A stretch of DNA of 64,000 bases from Quadrisphaera sp. RL12-1S. Its GTDB lineage: Bacteria; Actinomycetota; Actinomycetes; Actinomycetales; Quadrisphaeraceae. Each line of letters opens with the position of its first letter. Position 1 is the first letter of the stretch. A program made the translations under genes and the position numbers. This document shows positions 48,797 through 57,873 of the stretch, piece after piece. Under the pieces are notes generated by a model. The model ran no database searches. It had not been told where the DNA came from and worked only from the letters and a program-made list of their open reading frames with translations. The stretch spans positions 1-64,000 of the forward strand of contig NZ_JACNME010000002.1 in the NCBI RefSeq assembly GCF_014270065.1, written 5' to 3'.

Positions 48797-49756
48797 GTGG
48801 CAACCCCCACCCTGCCGAGGGCGCTGGACCCGTCCGGTGCTGCCTCGGACCCGGCCGCGCCCCCGCCCGGCCACGCCGCCCGTGCCTGGCGCCGCAGGCT
48901 GACGCCGTACGGCTTCCTGTCCCCAACGCTGGTGCTCCTGGCGGTCCTCATGGCCACCCCGATCGCCATGGTGGTCTGGTACTCGCTGTTCAACCGCGTC
49001 ATCACCGCCCGCAGGTCGACCTTCATCGGCTTCGACAACTACGCCCAGGTCCTCACCGACCCGGTCTTCTACACCGCCGTCAAGAACACCGCAGTCTTCA
49101 CAGGGACGAGCGTGGTGGCCCACTTCGCCATCGGGCTGGCCTTCGCGCTCCTGCTCAACACCCCGCTGCTCAGCCAGCGGGTGCGAGCGGTGTTCCGCGT
49201 CTTCTACATCCTCCCGTGGCTCTTCACCATCGCCATCACCGCGGTGCTGTGGCGCATGCTGCTGAACCCCCACGGCGTGGTGAACTACCTGCTGGGCACC
49301 CTCGGCGCGACGGACGGGCGCACGGAGTGGCTCAGCTCGCCGCACACCGCGCTGTGGGCGGTGACCTTCATCAACATCTGGTCCGGCTACCCGTTCTTCA
49401 TGGTCTCGCTGCTCGCGGGCCTGCAGGGCATCTCGGCGGACCTCTACGAGGCCGCCCGCGTGGACGGCGCCGGACCCGTGCAGCGGTTCTTCAGCGTGAC
49501 GCTGCCGCAGCTGCAGCCGATCATCGTCTCGATGGCCCTGCTGGACGTCATCTGGACCACCCAGCAGTTCGCGCTGATCTGGATGACCACCGGCGGTGGT
49601 CCCGTCTCGGCCACCGAGGTGCTCAGCACCTACACGTACAAGCTGGCCTTCGCAGACTTCGACTTCGCGGTGGCCTCGGCGGCCGCCGTCGTCGTCTTCC
49701 TCTTGTCGATGGTGCTGGCTGTCCTGTACGTCCGACACCAGAAGGCGAGGGACTGA
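48797..49756 (+). CDS. ABC sugar permease (MalF type)
   Basis: 319 aa with six main hydrophobic segments after a Pro/Ala-rich cytoplasmic N-terminus. The loop that contacts the ATPase is ISADLYEAARVDGAGPVQRFFSVTLPQL, the EAA motif of CUT1 importers. AGGAG precedes the GTG. It pairs with the next permease; no ATPase gene is present, so a shared MsiK-type ATPase encoded elsewhere is expected, as is common in actinobacteria. Confidence 0.94.
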   Translation: MATPTLPRALDPSGAASDPAAPPPGHAARAWRRRLTPYGFLSPTLVLLAVLMATPIAMVVWYSLFNRVITARRSTFIGFDNYAQVLTDPVFYTAVKNTAVFTGTSVVAHFAIGLAFALLLNTPLLSQRVRAVFRVFYILPWLFTIAITAVLWRMLLNPHGVVNYLLGTLGATDGRTEWLSSPHTALWAVTFINIWSGYPFFMVSLLAGLQGISADLYEAARVDGAGPVQRFFSVTLPQLQPIIVSMALLDVIWTTQQFALIWMTTGGGPVSATEVLSTYTYKLAFADFDFAVASAAAVVVFLLSMVLAVLYVRHQKARD

Positions 49757-49758
49757 TC

Positions 49759-50631
49759 GTGACCACGACGATCCCCACGCGGCAGCTCCCCGCGGGGCTG
49801 AGGCGCCAGAGGGCGCTGCAGAAGACCGCCTTGGTCGTGGCGCTGTTGCTGGGCGCCTGCTTCGCGGCGCTCCCGGTGCTGTGGATGCTGTCGACCTCGT
49901 TCAAGGCCAACAGTGAGATCTTCGAGTTCCCGCCGCGGCTGGTGACCGAGAGCTTCTCGTTCCACGCCTATGCGACCATTCTCACCGACCCCGCGAAGGT
50001 GCGGTTCTTCGTCAACAGCTACGTCGTGGCGGGCGCCGTCACGGTGCTCACGCTCTTCGTCTCGGTGCTCGCGGCCTACGCGTTCAGCCGCTACGAGTTC
50101 CCCGGGAAGCGCGCCGTCAACGTGGTCATCATCAGCGTGCAGGCGGTACCGCCGATAACCCTGCTCATCCCGTACTTCGGTCTGGTGGTCGGCCTCGGCC
50201 TCTACAACACCTACCCGGGGCTGATCTTGACCTACATGGTGTTCACGCTGCCCTACGCGATCATCATGATGACGGGCTACTTCAATACCCTCCCGCGCGA
50301 GCTGGACGAAGCTGTGAAGGTCGATGGCGCCGGGCCGCTGACCGCTCTCTTCAAGATCCTCGTGCCCATCTCGGTGCCCGGCCTCGTCTCGGTGGGCGTG
50401 TACACCTTCATGATCGCCTGGAACGAGTACCTGTTCGCGCTGACGCTCACCCGCACCCCCGACATGCGGACCGTGCCGATCGGCATCCAGCTGCTCATGG
50501 GACAGCACTCCTACGAGTGGAACGAAATGATGGCGATGAGCGTCCTCGGGTGCGTCCCTGTGCTCGTCCTCTTCGCCTTCTTCCAGCGCTACTTCATGGG
50601 CGGCATGACCGCCGGCGCCGTCAAGGTCTGA
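49759..50631 (+). CDS. ABC sugar permease (MalG type)
   Basis: 290 aa with six hydrophobic segments. LPRELDEAVKVDGAGPLTALFKILVPISVPGL is the EAA loop, and LPVLWMLSTSFKANSEIFEFPPRLV and the C-terminal FFQRYFMGGMTAGAVKV are standard for the MalG half. The GTG follows the previous stop by two bases, so translation is probably coupled. Together with the preceding gene it forms the membrane channel. Confidence 0.95.
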   Translation: MTTTIPTRQLPAGLRRQRALQKTALVVALLLGACFAALPVLWMLSTSFKANSEIFEFPPRLVTESFSFHAYATILTDPAKVRFFVNSYVVAGAVTVLTLFVSVLAAYAFSRYEFPGKRAVNVVIISVQAVPPITLLIPYFGLVVGLGLYNTYPGLILTYMVFTLPYAIIMMTGYFNTLPRELDEAVKVDGAGPLTALFKILVPISVPGLVSVGVYTFMIAWNEYLFALTLTRTPDMRTVPIGIQLLMGQHSYEWNEMMAMSVLGCVPVLVLFAFFQRYFMGGMTAGAVKV

Positions 50632-50705
50632 CGAGCCCCTTACGCCACCCCCTTCCCAGACCCCCAACGACCCCCTGGTCGTCGAAGAGAACCGAGGAGA
50701 CCGCT

Positions 50706-51566
50706 GTGCTCATCAACGGGACCGACCTGCTGTCCGTGGCCAACAAGAACAACTTCGCCGTGCCGGCGTTCAACATCTCTGACTGGAACATGGCCCAGGG
50801 CGTCTTCGCCATCAGCGAGGAGAAGAAGGCGCCGGTCATCATCGCCATCCACCCCGACGAGCTGTCGCACACCGGTGACGAGCTCATGGCTGCCATCACC
50901 CAGCGCGCGCACCGCTCCTCGGTGCCGGTGACCATCCACTTCGACCACGGTGGCACCTACGAGCAGATCATCCACGCCATCCAGGCCGGCTTCACCTCGG
51001 TGATGTTCGACGGCTCCACCCTGCCGTTCGAGGAGAACGTCCGCCTCACCAGGCAGGCGGTCGACGCCGCGCACGCAGTGGGTGTCTCCGTGGAGGGGGA
51101 GCTGGGGACCATCGGCAAGACGGACTCCGAGGCCGAGGCGGGCACCGCCCAGATCATCTACACCGACCCCGAGGATGCGGTGTCGTTCGTCGCCCAGACC
51201 GGCGTGGACAGCCTCGCCATCGCCATCGGGACCTGCCACGGCATCTACCCCTCGTGGATGAAGGCCGAGCTCAAGCTCGACCTCTTGACGGAGATCAAGG
51301 GGAAGGTCGGCGTGCCGCTGGTCCTTCACGGCGGGTCGAACAACCCCGATGCCGAGATCGGGGAGTCGGTGCGACTCGGAGTCAACAAGATCAACATCTC
51401 TAGTGACATCAAGGTCGCCTACCACGCCAAGATGCGCGAGGTGCTGGCCGACGGCGGGCTGCGTGAGCCCAACTCCATCCAGCCGCCGTGCATCGCTGCC
51501 ATGAAGGTCACCGCGGCCCAGAAGATCGACCTCTTCGACGCCGCCGGCAAGGCCTCCCTGTACTGA
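50706..51566 (+). CDS. class II ketose-bisphosphate aldolase (GatY/KbaY/Fba type)
   Basis: 286 aa. Zinc and catalytic residues are visible: IHFDHGGTYEQIIHAIQAGFTSVMFDGS (Asp and His), the Glu of VEGELGTIGK, His in GTCHGIYPSWM and His in LVLHGGSNNPD. KINISSDIKVAYH is the phosphate-binding end. It cleaves a ketose 1,6-bisphosphate such as fructose- or tagatose-bisphosphate, or a monophosphate analogue, to dihydroxyacetone phosphate and an aldehyde. GTG 50706 has GAGGAG upstream. It follows the permeases and precedes the kinase that would make its substrate. Confidence 0.93.
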   Translation: MLINGTDLLSVANKNNFAVPAFNISDWNMAQGVFAISEEKKAPVIIAIHPDELSHTGDELMAAITQRAHRSSVPVTIHFDHGGTYEQIIHAIQAGFTSVMFDGSTLPFEENVRLTRQAVDAAHAVGVSVEGELGTIGKTDSEAEAGTAQIIYTDPEDAVSFVAQTGVDSLAIAIGTCHGIYPSWMKAELKLDLLTEIKGKVGVPLVLHGGSNNPDAEIGESVRLGVNKINISSDIKVAYHAKMREVLADGGLREPNSIQPPCIAAMKVTAAQKIDLFDAAGKASLY

Positions 51567-51606
51567 CCCGCCCCACCTGACCCGAGCACCTCGGCGGAGC
51601 CGCCTG

Positions 51607-52899
51607 ATGAGTCGCACCCCCCTCGACGAGGTCCCCCCGGTCGGAGACGCTCGCCGCGTGGTCCTCGGCCTCGGGGGGTGCCTCGACTACGAGGTCAGCT
51701 GGGACTCCAGCGTCCTGGCCGACCTCGTGGCCGAGCATCGGATCACCTCTGCCGACCTCGACGCCACCGCTGGACGCGCCTTCGCGGTGGTCACCGAGCG
51801 CGACCTGGTCTGCTCGATCCTCGGGTTCGTCCGGGCCGACAGCGGCGGCGAGCGCTTCGTGGACTCCTCAGCGGTCCTCGAGGCGTTCGCCGCCCGGAGC
51901 GAGCGGCGCACCACGGTCGGGGGGACCTGCGTGCGGGCCGCCCTCGCCATGGCAGTCCTCGGCGTTCCCAGCACGGTGCACCTGGTCTCGATCGACGACC
52001 AGGTCCGTAGCCTCATCCCGCCCAGCGTGCGTTGGATCTGCAGCGCTTCGGAGGACACCGTAGACCCGCACGTCATCATCCAGGTGCCGCCAGGAGCGAG
52101 CGTGCCGCTGGCGGACGGTGGCGTTGTCGCCGCCCGGCGGGCCAACCGGCAGATCTACGCCAATGACCCGCCCAACCGGTCGATGCTCCTCAGTCCCCGG
52201 CTGGGTGAGGAGCTCACGGGCGCACGCGTCTTCGGCGTCTCCAACTTCAACTCCATGCAGGACGAGGCCTTGCTGCGCTCCCGCCTGGACGACCTGCTCG
52301 CCCACATGACCTCGTTGCCCGCCGACGCACTCGTCCTCTTCGAGGACGCCGGGTACCACCGTCCGGCGCTGCGTCGGGTGGTGCACGAAAGGCTGCTCCC
52401 GTTCGTCGACGTGCTGAGCATGAACGAGGACGAGCTCCAGCAGCTGGTCGGCCACCCCGTCGACCTGCTCGACCCTCCCGCAGTGCTCGCCGCGCTGCGC
52501 CAGCTGTCCGCCGCGCTCCCTGAGCGCACCACGCTGGTGGTGCACACGGGGCACTGGGCCGCCGCTCACGGGAGGCATGCCGAGCGTCTCCGTCCGGCAC
52601 TGTCGACGGCGAACGCCCTCGCCGGCACCCGCTACCTGCGCGGTGACGAGTTCACCGCCGCAGACGTGGCCGCGGTGCGCGAGCTGCCTCGCCAACCGCG
52701 CGCCGCCGAGCTGGCCACAGCGCTGGAGGCGGCCTCCAGACCCTGCGGTAGAGCGATCAGCTGCGTGGCCGCGGCGCACCTCGACGCGGCCATGCCGACG
52801 ACGATCGGCCTCGGCGACACGTTCGTCGGCGGGCTCGCCATGTCCCTGGCCGATCTCGACCCCACCACACGCCCCAGCCCTCGGCCGAGGTGTGGCTGA
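51607..52899 (+). CDS. ADP-dependent glucokinase/phosphofructokinase-family sugar kinase
   Basis: 430 aa. The ribokinase-like fold is shown by the N-terminal VVLGLGGCLDYEV, GGTCVRAALAMAVLGVPSTVHLVSID, NEDELQQLVG and the catalytic MPTTIGLGDTFVGGLAMSL (Asp of GLGD as base). The overall length, NRQIYANDPPNRSMLLSPRLGEEL, and ALVLFEDAGYHRPA fit the ADP-dependent kinase family (PF04587) better than ATP-dependent PfkB proteins, which are about 310 aa. It would phosphorylate the imported sugar or sugar phosphate for the aldolase. Donor choice (ADP or ATP) cannot be settled by reading. Confidence 0.8.
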   Translation: MSRTPLDEVPPVGDARRVVLGLGGCLDYEVSWDSSVLADLVAEHRITSADLDATAGRAFAVVTERDLVCSILGFVRADSGGERFVDSSAVLEAFAARSERRTTVGGTCVRAALAMAVLGVPSTVHLVSIDDQVRSLIPPSVRWICSASEDTVDPHVIIQVPPGASVPLADGGVVAARRANRQIYANDPPNRSMLLSPRLGEELTGARVFGVSNFNSMQDEALLRSRLDDLLAHMTSLPADALVLFEDAGYHRPALRRVVHERLLPFVDVLSMNEDELQQLVGHPVDLLDPPAVLAALRQLSAALPERTTLVVHTGHWAAAHGRHAERLRPALSTANALAGTRYLRGDEFTAADVAAVRELPRQPRAAELATALEAASRPCGRAISCVAAAHLDAAMPTTIGLGDTFVGGLAMSLADLDPTTRPSPRPRCG

Positions 52900-53017
52900 G
52901 CAGCCACCGCAGGACGCCTCGGCGCGTCGTGGTCACTGAAGGTGATCACCTCCCTACCGTGTGACGCGACTGCGGGCGGACGTCCTCCCGCTGCCAGCAC
53001 TCACCCCGGGAGGCCGT

Positions 53018-54061
53018 GTGGCCAGACGCTCCAGCACGCCCGTCGCGCGGACCGTCGCGTTCACCGCCGCCACCACCGGCCTCGCGGCCGTGGTGGTGGC
53101 CCTGTCCGGCGCCGCCGGGGCGGCGCCGCCGGTGTCCGCCGCGTCGTCGACCTCCACCACCCGCCCGGTGGTCGCCGCGACCGCCACCGCCACTGCCACC
53201 GCGACCGCCGCGTCGTCGTCGTCAGCGGGTGTCCAGACCGCGCTGGGAGCCCTGGCCTCGGTGACCGTGAAGGGCCGCGCGCCCAAGACCGGCTACACCC
53301 GCGACCAGTTCGGCGCTGCCTGGGCCGACGTCGACAAGAACGGCTGCGACACGCGCGACGACGTGCTCAAGCGGGACCTCACGGCCGTCACCTTCGTGCC
53401 CGGCACCCGCAGCTGCGTGGTGGCCACCGGCACCCTGGCCGACCTGTACTCCGGCCGCACCATCGCCTTCAGGCGCGGCCCCAGCACCAGCGCCGCGGTG
53501 CAGATCGACCACGTGGTGCCGCTGTCGGACGCCTGGCAGAAGGGCGCGCAGAGCTGGACCGCGGCCCGCCGCACGGCGTTCGCCAACGACCCGCTCAACC
53601 TCCTCGCCGCCGACGGACCGCTCAACGGCGCCAAGGGAGACAGCGACGCCGCCACGTGGCTGCCGCCCAACACCGCGTTTCGCTGCGCGTACGTGGCGCG
53701 GCAGGTGGCCGTGAAGCTCAAGTACGGCGTGTGGATGACCGCGGCGGAGCGCGACGCCAGCAGGGCCGTCCTCACGACGTGCCCGAAGGAGCCGCTGCCC
53801 ACCAGCGCCGCCGCGCCCCGGCCCAGCTCCCCGACGGCCACCCCCAAGCCGACGACGACGGCGACGACGGCGACCGTCAAGCCCGCCGCGAAGCCCACCA
53901 GCACGCCGACCAGCAAGCCGACCAGCAAGCCGACCAGCAAGGTCAGCTACAAGAACTGCACCGCGGTGCGCGCCGCCGGCAAGGCGCCCATCCACCGCGG
54001 CGACCCCGGCTGGGACCCGAAGTTCGACCGCGACGGAGACGGCACCGGCTGCGACCGCTGA
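53018..54061 (+). CDS. secreted HNH-type nuclease with excalibur domain
   Basis: 347 aa from GTG 53018 (GGGAGG 7-12 bases upstream). A signal peptide covers about 1-40, then a Thr/Ala/Ser linker. The DUF1524/HNH core includes GYTRDQFGAAWADVDKNGCDTRDDVLKRDL, VQIDHVVPLSDAWQKGAQSW and NDPLNLLAADGPLNGAKGDSDAATWLPP (His-Asp-Asn metal site). After a Pro/Thr/Lys repeat linker (TSKP units) comes an excalibur calcium-binding domain with YKNCTAVRAAGKAPI and FDRDGDGTGCDR. It is exported and probably degrades extracellular DNA. Confidence 0.92.
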   Translation: MARRSSTPVARTVAFTAATTGLAAVVVALSGAAGAAPPVSAASSTSTTRPVVAATATATATATAASSSSAGVQTALGALASVTVKGRAPKTGYTRDQFGAAWADVDKNGCDTRDDVLKRDLTAVTFVPGTRSCVVATGTLADLYSGRTIAFRRGPSTSAAVQIDHVVPLSDAWQKGAQSWTAARRTAFANDPLNLLAADGPLNGAKGDSDAATWLPPNTAFRCAYVARQVAVKLKYGVWMTAAERDASRAVLTTCPKEPLPTSAAAPRPSSPTATPKPTTTATTATVKPAAKPTSTPTSKPTSKPTSKVSYKNCTAVRAAGKAPIHRGDPGWDPKFDRDGDGTGCDR

Positions 54062-54100
54062 CCGGGCGCCCGGGGTGGCCGGGGCGCAGGATGGTTGCTC

Positions 54101-55348
54101 ATGGCGACCACCGAGCGACCCGGCCACCCGAGCTCGACGACGCGCCGACCGTCGCTCCTGGCCCTCGCGCTCGTGACGGGCATCGGCCCGTTCGCCACCG
54201 ACACCTACCTCGCCGCGCTCCCGCAGGTCCGTGAGGCGCTCGCGACCAGCTCCACGGGCGCCCAGCTGACCATCACCGGCTTCATCGTGGGGCTGGCCGT
54301 CGGCCAGCTGGTGGCCGGGCCCGTCAGCGACGGGCGGGGGCGGCGCGGCGTCGTCGTCCTCAGCGCCACGGCCTTCACCCTGGTGTCGCTGCTGTGCGCC
54401 CTGGCGCCGAGCGCCCCGCTGCTCGTGCTCCTGCGCGTCCTGCAGGGACTCGTCGCCGGAGCGGGCGTGGCCGTGGGGCGGGCCGTGGTCAGCGACTCCC
54501 ACGAGGGACCGGCGGCTGCGAAGGCGTTCGGCACCCTGGCCGCGATCACCCTGCTGGCTCCGGTCGTCGCCCCGGCCGTCGGCGGGCTGGTCCTCGAGGT
54601 GGCCGACTGGCGGGCGGTCTTCGGTCTCATGGCCGCGCTGGGGGCGCTCATGCTCGGCGCGGCGCTGGTCGGCGTCCCGGAGACGCTGCCGCGCGAGCAC
54701 CGCCAGCGCGGCGGGGTCCGGGCGCTGGGCGCGCGCGTCAGCGACCTGGCTCACGACCGCGCCTTCGTCCACCCCGTCGCGGTGCAGTGCCTGGCCACGG
54801 CGGGCTTCTTCGTCTACATCGGCGGCTCGTCGATCGTGCTGCAGGGCGCCCTCGGGATCAGCAGCGGCACGTACTCCCTGGTGTTCGCCACCAACGCCGC
54901 CGCGATGGCGCTCACCAGCCTGGTCTTCCGCCTCACCGTGGTGCGCCTCGGCGCGAGGGCCCTGCGGCGCGCCGGCCTGCTGCTGTCGACGGCGGGTGCG
55001 CTCGTCCTGCTCGTCACCGCGGCAGCGGCCGCCCAGGGCGGCGGCTCCGCCGCCCTGGGCGCGGTGTGGCCGCTGCTCACCGTCGTCGTCGCCGGCATGG
55101 GGTTCACGCTGCCGGCGAGCACCGTGCTCGCGCAGGAGGCGGGCCGGCGCTCGGCGGGCACCGCCAGCTCGCTGCTCGGCGGCTCGGGCTTCCTCGTGGG
55201 GGCGGCCGTCACGCCGCTGACCGGGGTCGTCGGGGACGAGACCGTGCTCGCGATGGCCGCGCTCATGGTCCCCGGCTTCGTCGCGGCGACGGCCGTGGCG
55301 CTCACCGGCGGTCCGCTCCGGCGGGGCGCTCGCTGCGAGAGCACCTGA
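54101..55348 (+). CDS. Bcr/CflA-type MFS drug exporter
   Basis: 415 aa with twelve predicted membrane helices. GIGPFATDTYLAALPQV is the TM1 signature of the DHA1 Bcr/CflA subfamily, VAGPVSDGRGRRGVVV the loop 2-3 motif, LLRVLQGLVAGAGVAVGRAVVSD the TM4 motif and LAPVVAPAVGGLVLEVADWRAVF motif C. It exports drugs or metabolites such as bicyclomycin or sulfonamides with proton exchange. Start ATG 54101, with an in-frame TTG two codons earlier. Confidence 0.94.
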   Translation: MATTERPGHPSSTTRRPSLLALALVTGIGPFATDTYLAALPQVREALATSSTGAQLTITGFIVGLAVGQLVAGPVSDGRGRRGVVVLSATAFTLVSLLCALAPSAPLLVLLRVLQGLVAGAGVAVGRAVVSDSHEGPAAAKAFGTLAAITLLAPVVAPAVGGLVLEVADWRAVFGLMAALGALMLGAALVGVPETLPREHRQRGGVRALGARVSDLAHDRAFVHPVAVQCLATAGFFVYIGGSSIVLQGALGISSGTYSLVFATNAAAMALTSLVFRLTVVRLGARALRRAGLLLSTAGALVLLVTAAAAAQGGGSAALGAVWPLLTVVVAGMGFTLPASTVLAQEAGRRSAGTASSLLGGSGFLVGAAVTPLTGVVGDETVLAMAALMVPGFVAATAVALTGGPLRRGARCEST

Positions 55349-55462
55349 CCGGGACCCCCGGAGATCCTCCGAAGTCCCTGGGGGAGCGCGCGTCACCCTG
55401 CGGAGCGCGTCGCCTGCTGCGACCGTTGACCTCTCAGACCGGCATCAGGGGCGGGGGGTGGC

Positions 55463-56449
55463 GTGAGCAGGTCTCCGCGCGCGCGCACGCTCGCCGCCCT
55501 CTCCGCCGCGGCAGTGCTGCTGGCGGTGGGTGCCGCTCCCGCGCAGGCCGGCGGCAGCGCCCCCGGCAGCGACCGCTGGTGGGGCGCCGACAGGTTCGGC
55601 ACCGCCGCCTCCGTCAGCGACAACGCCTTCCCGGACCCGGCGGTCGACGTCGTCGTCGTCAACGGGGACAGCTACGCCGACGCCCTGGCCGCCGCCCCGC
55701 TGGCGGCCTCCCTCGGCGGTCCGGTGCTCACCGTCACGGCCACGGGCATCCCGTCGTCCACGCTCGCGGAGCTGCAGCAGGTCGGTCCCGGGGTGATCTG
55801 GGTGGTCGGTGGCCCGGCGGCGGTCAGCGACGACGTGGTGGCCCAGCTCCAGCGGCACGCGGCCTGGGGCGTGCACCGCCTCGCCGGCGACGACCGGTAC
55901 GCCACCGCCGCGGCGGTCGCCACCAGCGAGTTCACCGGGCAGAGCCACGAGGTCTTCATCGCCTCCGGCGAGGGCTACGCCGACGCGCTGTCCGCCGGGG
56001 CCGCCGCCGCCCACGACGGCGCCCCGCTGCTCCTCACCACCGGCGGCGCACTGCCGGACGCCACCCTCGCGGCCCTGCAGGCGCTCGACCCGCGGCGCAT
56101 CACCGTGGTCGGCGGGGGGTCGGTGGTGTCCTCCGACGTCACCGACGCCCTCGAGCAGCAGCACCCCGGCGAGGTCACGCGCATCGCCGGCAGCGACCGC
56201 TACGAGACGGCCGCCCGGGTGGCCGAGGCCGTCGACAAGACCGGCGACGAGGTGGTGCTGGCCAGCGGCGAGGACTTCCCCGACGCCCTCGCCGGCGCCG
56301 CCCTCGGCCTGCCCCTGCTGCTGTCCCGGCAGCAGTGCCTCCCGCGGGCCACCGCCGACGCGTACACCGCGCTGCGCACCACGTGGGTCGACGGCCTCGG
56401 CGGCACGAACGCGCTCAGCGACGCCGCGCTCGCCGGCACCACCTGCTGA
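55463..56449 (+). CDS. secreted protein of cell wall-binding type 2 repeats
   Basis: 328 aa: a signal peptide (TLAALSAAAVLLAVGAAPAQAG) and then three cell wall-binding repeats, each with a DRFGTA/DRYATA/DRYETA motif, a YADAL/FPDAL segment and VVGG. There is no catalytic domain. In clostridia and actinobacteria such triplets bind anionic wall polymers, so this may be a free wall-binding module. Two Cys near the C-terminus (QQCLPR and the terminal TTC) may pair. The same repeats form the C-terminal part of the CAP protein at 38531. Confidence 0.9.
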   Translation: MSRSPRARTLAALSAAAVLLAVGAAPAQAGGSAPGSDRWWGADRFGTAASVSDNAFPDPAVDVVVVNGDSYADALAAAPLAASLGGPVLTVTATGIPSSTLAELQQVGPGVIWVVGGPAAVSDDVVAQLQRHAAWGVHRLAGDDRYATAAAVATSEFTGQSHEVFIASGEGYADALSAGAAAAHDGAPLLLTTGGALPDATLAALQALDPRRITVVGGGSVVSSDVTDALEQQHPGEVTRIAGSDRYETAARVAEAVDKTGDEVVLASGEDFPDALAGAALGLPLLLSRQQCLPRATADAYTALRTTWVDGLGGTNALSDAALAGTTC

Positions 56450-56464
56450 TCCCATGCTGGGGGC

Positions 56465-57718
56465 GTGCGCCGCCCCGGGGTCGAGAGGTCCGCCCGCCAC
56501 CTGATCGCCCGCGGCGGAGCCGTCCTCCACCGCCCCGTGCACCCCGGCGGCGGCCCGACGTTCCCCCTCACCCACCTGCGCGGCACCCCGCCGGCCCGGC
56601 GGCGCGGACTGCCGGTGCTCGTGGTCCCCGGTGGGCCCGGCCTGGCCTCCGCCGTCCCGTACCGCACCTGGCGGCGGCGCGCCGCAGCCCTCGGCATCGA
56701 CGCGCTCATGATCGAGCACCGCGGCGTCGGCCTGTCCCGCCGTGACGCCGCGGGCCGCGACCTCCCGGTGTCCGCGGTGACGGTGGAGTCCGTGGTGGAC
56801 GACCTGGTCGCGGTGCTGGACGACGACGACGTCGAGCGCGCCGTGCTCTACGGCGCGTCCTACGGCACGTACGTCGCGCAGGCGTTCGCGGTGCGCCACC
56901 CCGACCGCGTGGCGGCGCTCGTGCTCGACTCGCCGATGCTGTCGGTGGTGGACGACGTCGCCGCGGTCCGCGCGCACCGCCGCCGCCTGCTCTGGGACGG
57001 GGAGGACCCCGCGCTGGCCGGTGTGGCCGCCGCGGTGCGCGAGCTGGGCTCGGGCGCGGCGGGGCGCGACCGCCAGCAGCAGGCGGAGATGGCGCGGGAG
57101 CTCACCGCCGTCGTCACCCTCGTCCACGAGTTCGCCGGGCCCGCCGCCCTCGAACGGCTGCTGAGGGCCCGCGCGCGGGGCCGGCTGCGGTGGCTGTGGT
57201 CCCGGCTGGCGGACCTCGGGGCGTCCGAGGCGTCGGAGTCTGTGCAGCGTTTCGTCATGGAGCCGGACCTCGTGGCCGGCATCGCCTACGGCCAGCTCGG
57301 CTTCGGGCAGCCGCCGGACGGCGGGCCTCTCGACCCGCAGCTCATCCACGCCGAGGCCGCCACCCACCAGCCGGCGTTCGCCGGTGAGCCGTTCGACCTG
57401 GTGGCGGGCCTGCGCCGGGCGGCGTTCCCGGTGGTGGTGGTCTCGGGGGAGCGCGACCTCACCACCCCGCGCCCGGTGGCGGAGCGGGTGGTCTCCCTGG
57501 CGCCGCAGGGCCTGCTCGTGGCGCTGCCGGCGACCGGCCACAGCGCCCTGGAGGTGCACCGGGAGGCCTCGCTCTTCGTGGCCCGCGCGGTGGCCGACGG
57601 AGACCTCGACCGCCTGCGCGACCCGGTCTCCCTGCGCCACCTGCACCGCCTGCCCCGACGGGGCCTGTCACCCCTGGCCGGCGCCGCCCTGCGCGCCCTC
57701 GTGAGCGTGACCTCGTGA
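56465..57718 (+). CDS. alpha/beta hydrolase, proline iminopeptidase-like
   Basis: 417 aa. VLVVPGGPGLASAVPYRTW is the oxyanion region, MIEHRGVGLSR the family loop, VLYGASYGTYVAQAFAVRHP the serine nucleophile and the pair VVVSGERDLTTP / ALPATGHSALE the Asp and His of the triad. It is related to tripeptidyl/prolyl aminopeptidases and shares the architecture of the hydrolase at 10450. No signal peptide. The GTG lies 15 bases after the previous stop, but a shared function with the wall-binding protein is not evident. Confidence 0.88.
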   Translation: MRRPGVERSARHLIARGGAVLHRPVHPGGGPTFPLTHLRGTPPARRRGLPVLVVPGGPGLASAVPYRTWRRRAAALGIDALMIEHRGVGLSRRDAAGRDLPVSAVTVESVVDDLVAVLDDDDVERAVLYGASYGTYVAQAFAVRHPDRVAALVLDSPMLSVVDDVAAVRAHRRRLLWDGEDPALAGVAAAVRELGSGAAGRDRQQQAEMARELTAVVTLVHEFAGPAALERLLRARARGRLRWLWSRLADLGASEASESVQRFVMEPDLVAGIAYGQLGFGQPPDGGPLDPQLIHAEAATHQPAFAGEPFDLVAGLRRAAFPVVVVSGERDLTTPRPVAERVVSLAPQGLLVALPATGHSALEVHREASLFVARAVADGDLDRLRDPVSLRHLHRLPRRGLSPLAGAALRALVSVTS

Positions 57719-57817
57719 CTTCCTGACGCGCGGCGTGCCGCCGGGGGCGGGAGCGCAGCCCCCAGGAACCAGCCGCAGCCGCAGCGGGGCCGCACGTCGC
57801 CTCGGTGGCGGACCTCG

Positions 57818-57831
57818 CGAACGGGTGTTCT
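57818..57831. promoter_or_regulatory. possible LexA-like box
   Basis: CGAAC-GGGT-GTTCT matches the actinobacterial SOS pattern CGAAC-N4-GTTCG at nine of ten fixed positions and lies about 43 bases before the deaminase start. One mismatch and the lack of a mapped promoter keep this weak. Confidence 0.3.
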
Positions 57832-57873
57832 GCTGGCCGACGGGGAACCACCCCGCCCACCGCAGGAGGACAC

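Noticed and set aside
55354-55387. Possible hairpin (CCCCC/GGGGG) after the MFS gene
   Set aside because: Only five outer base pairs with poor inner pairing; too weak to annotate as a terminator.
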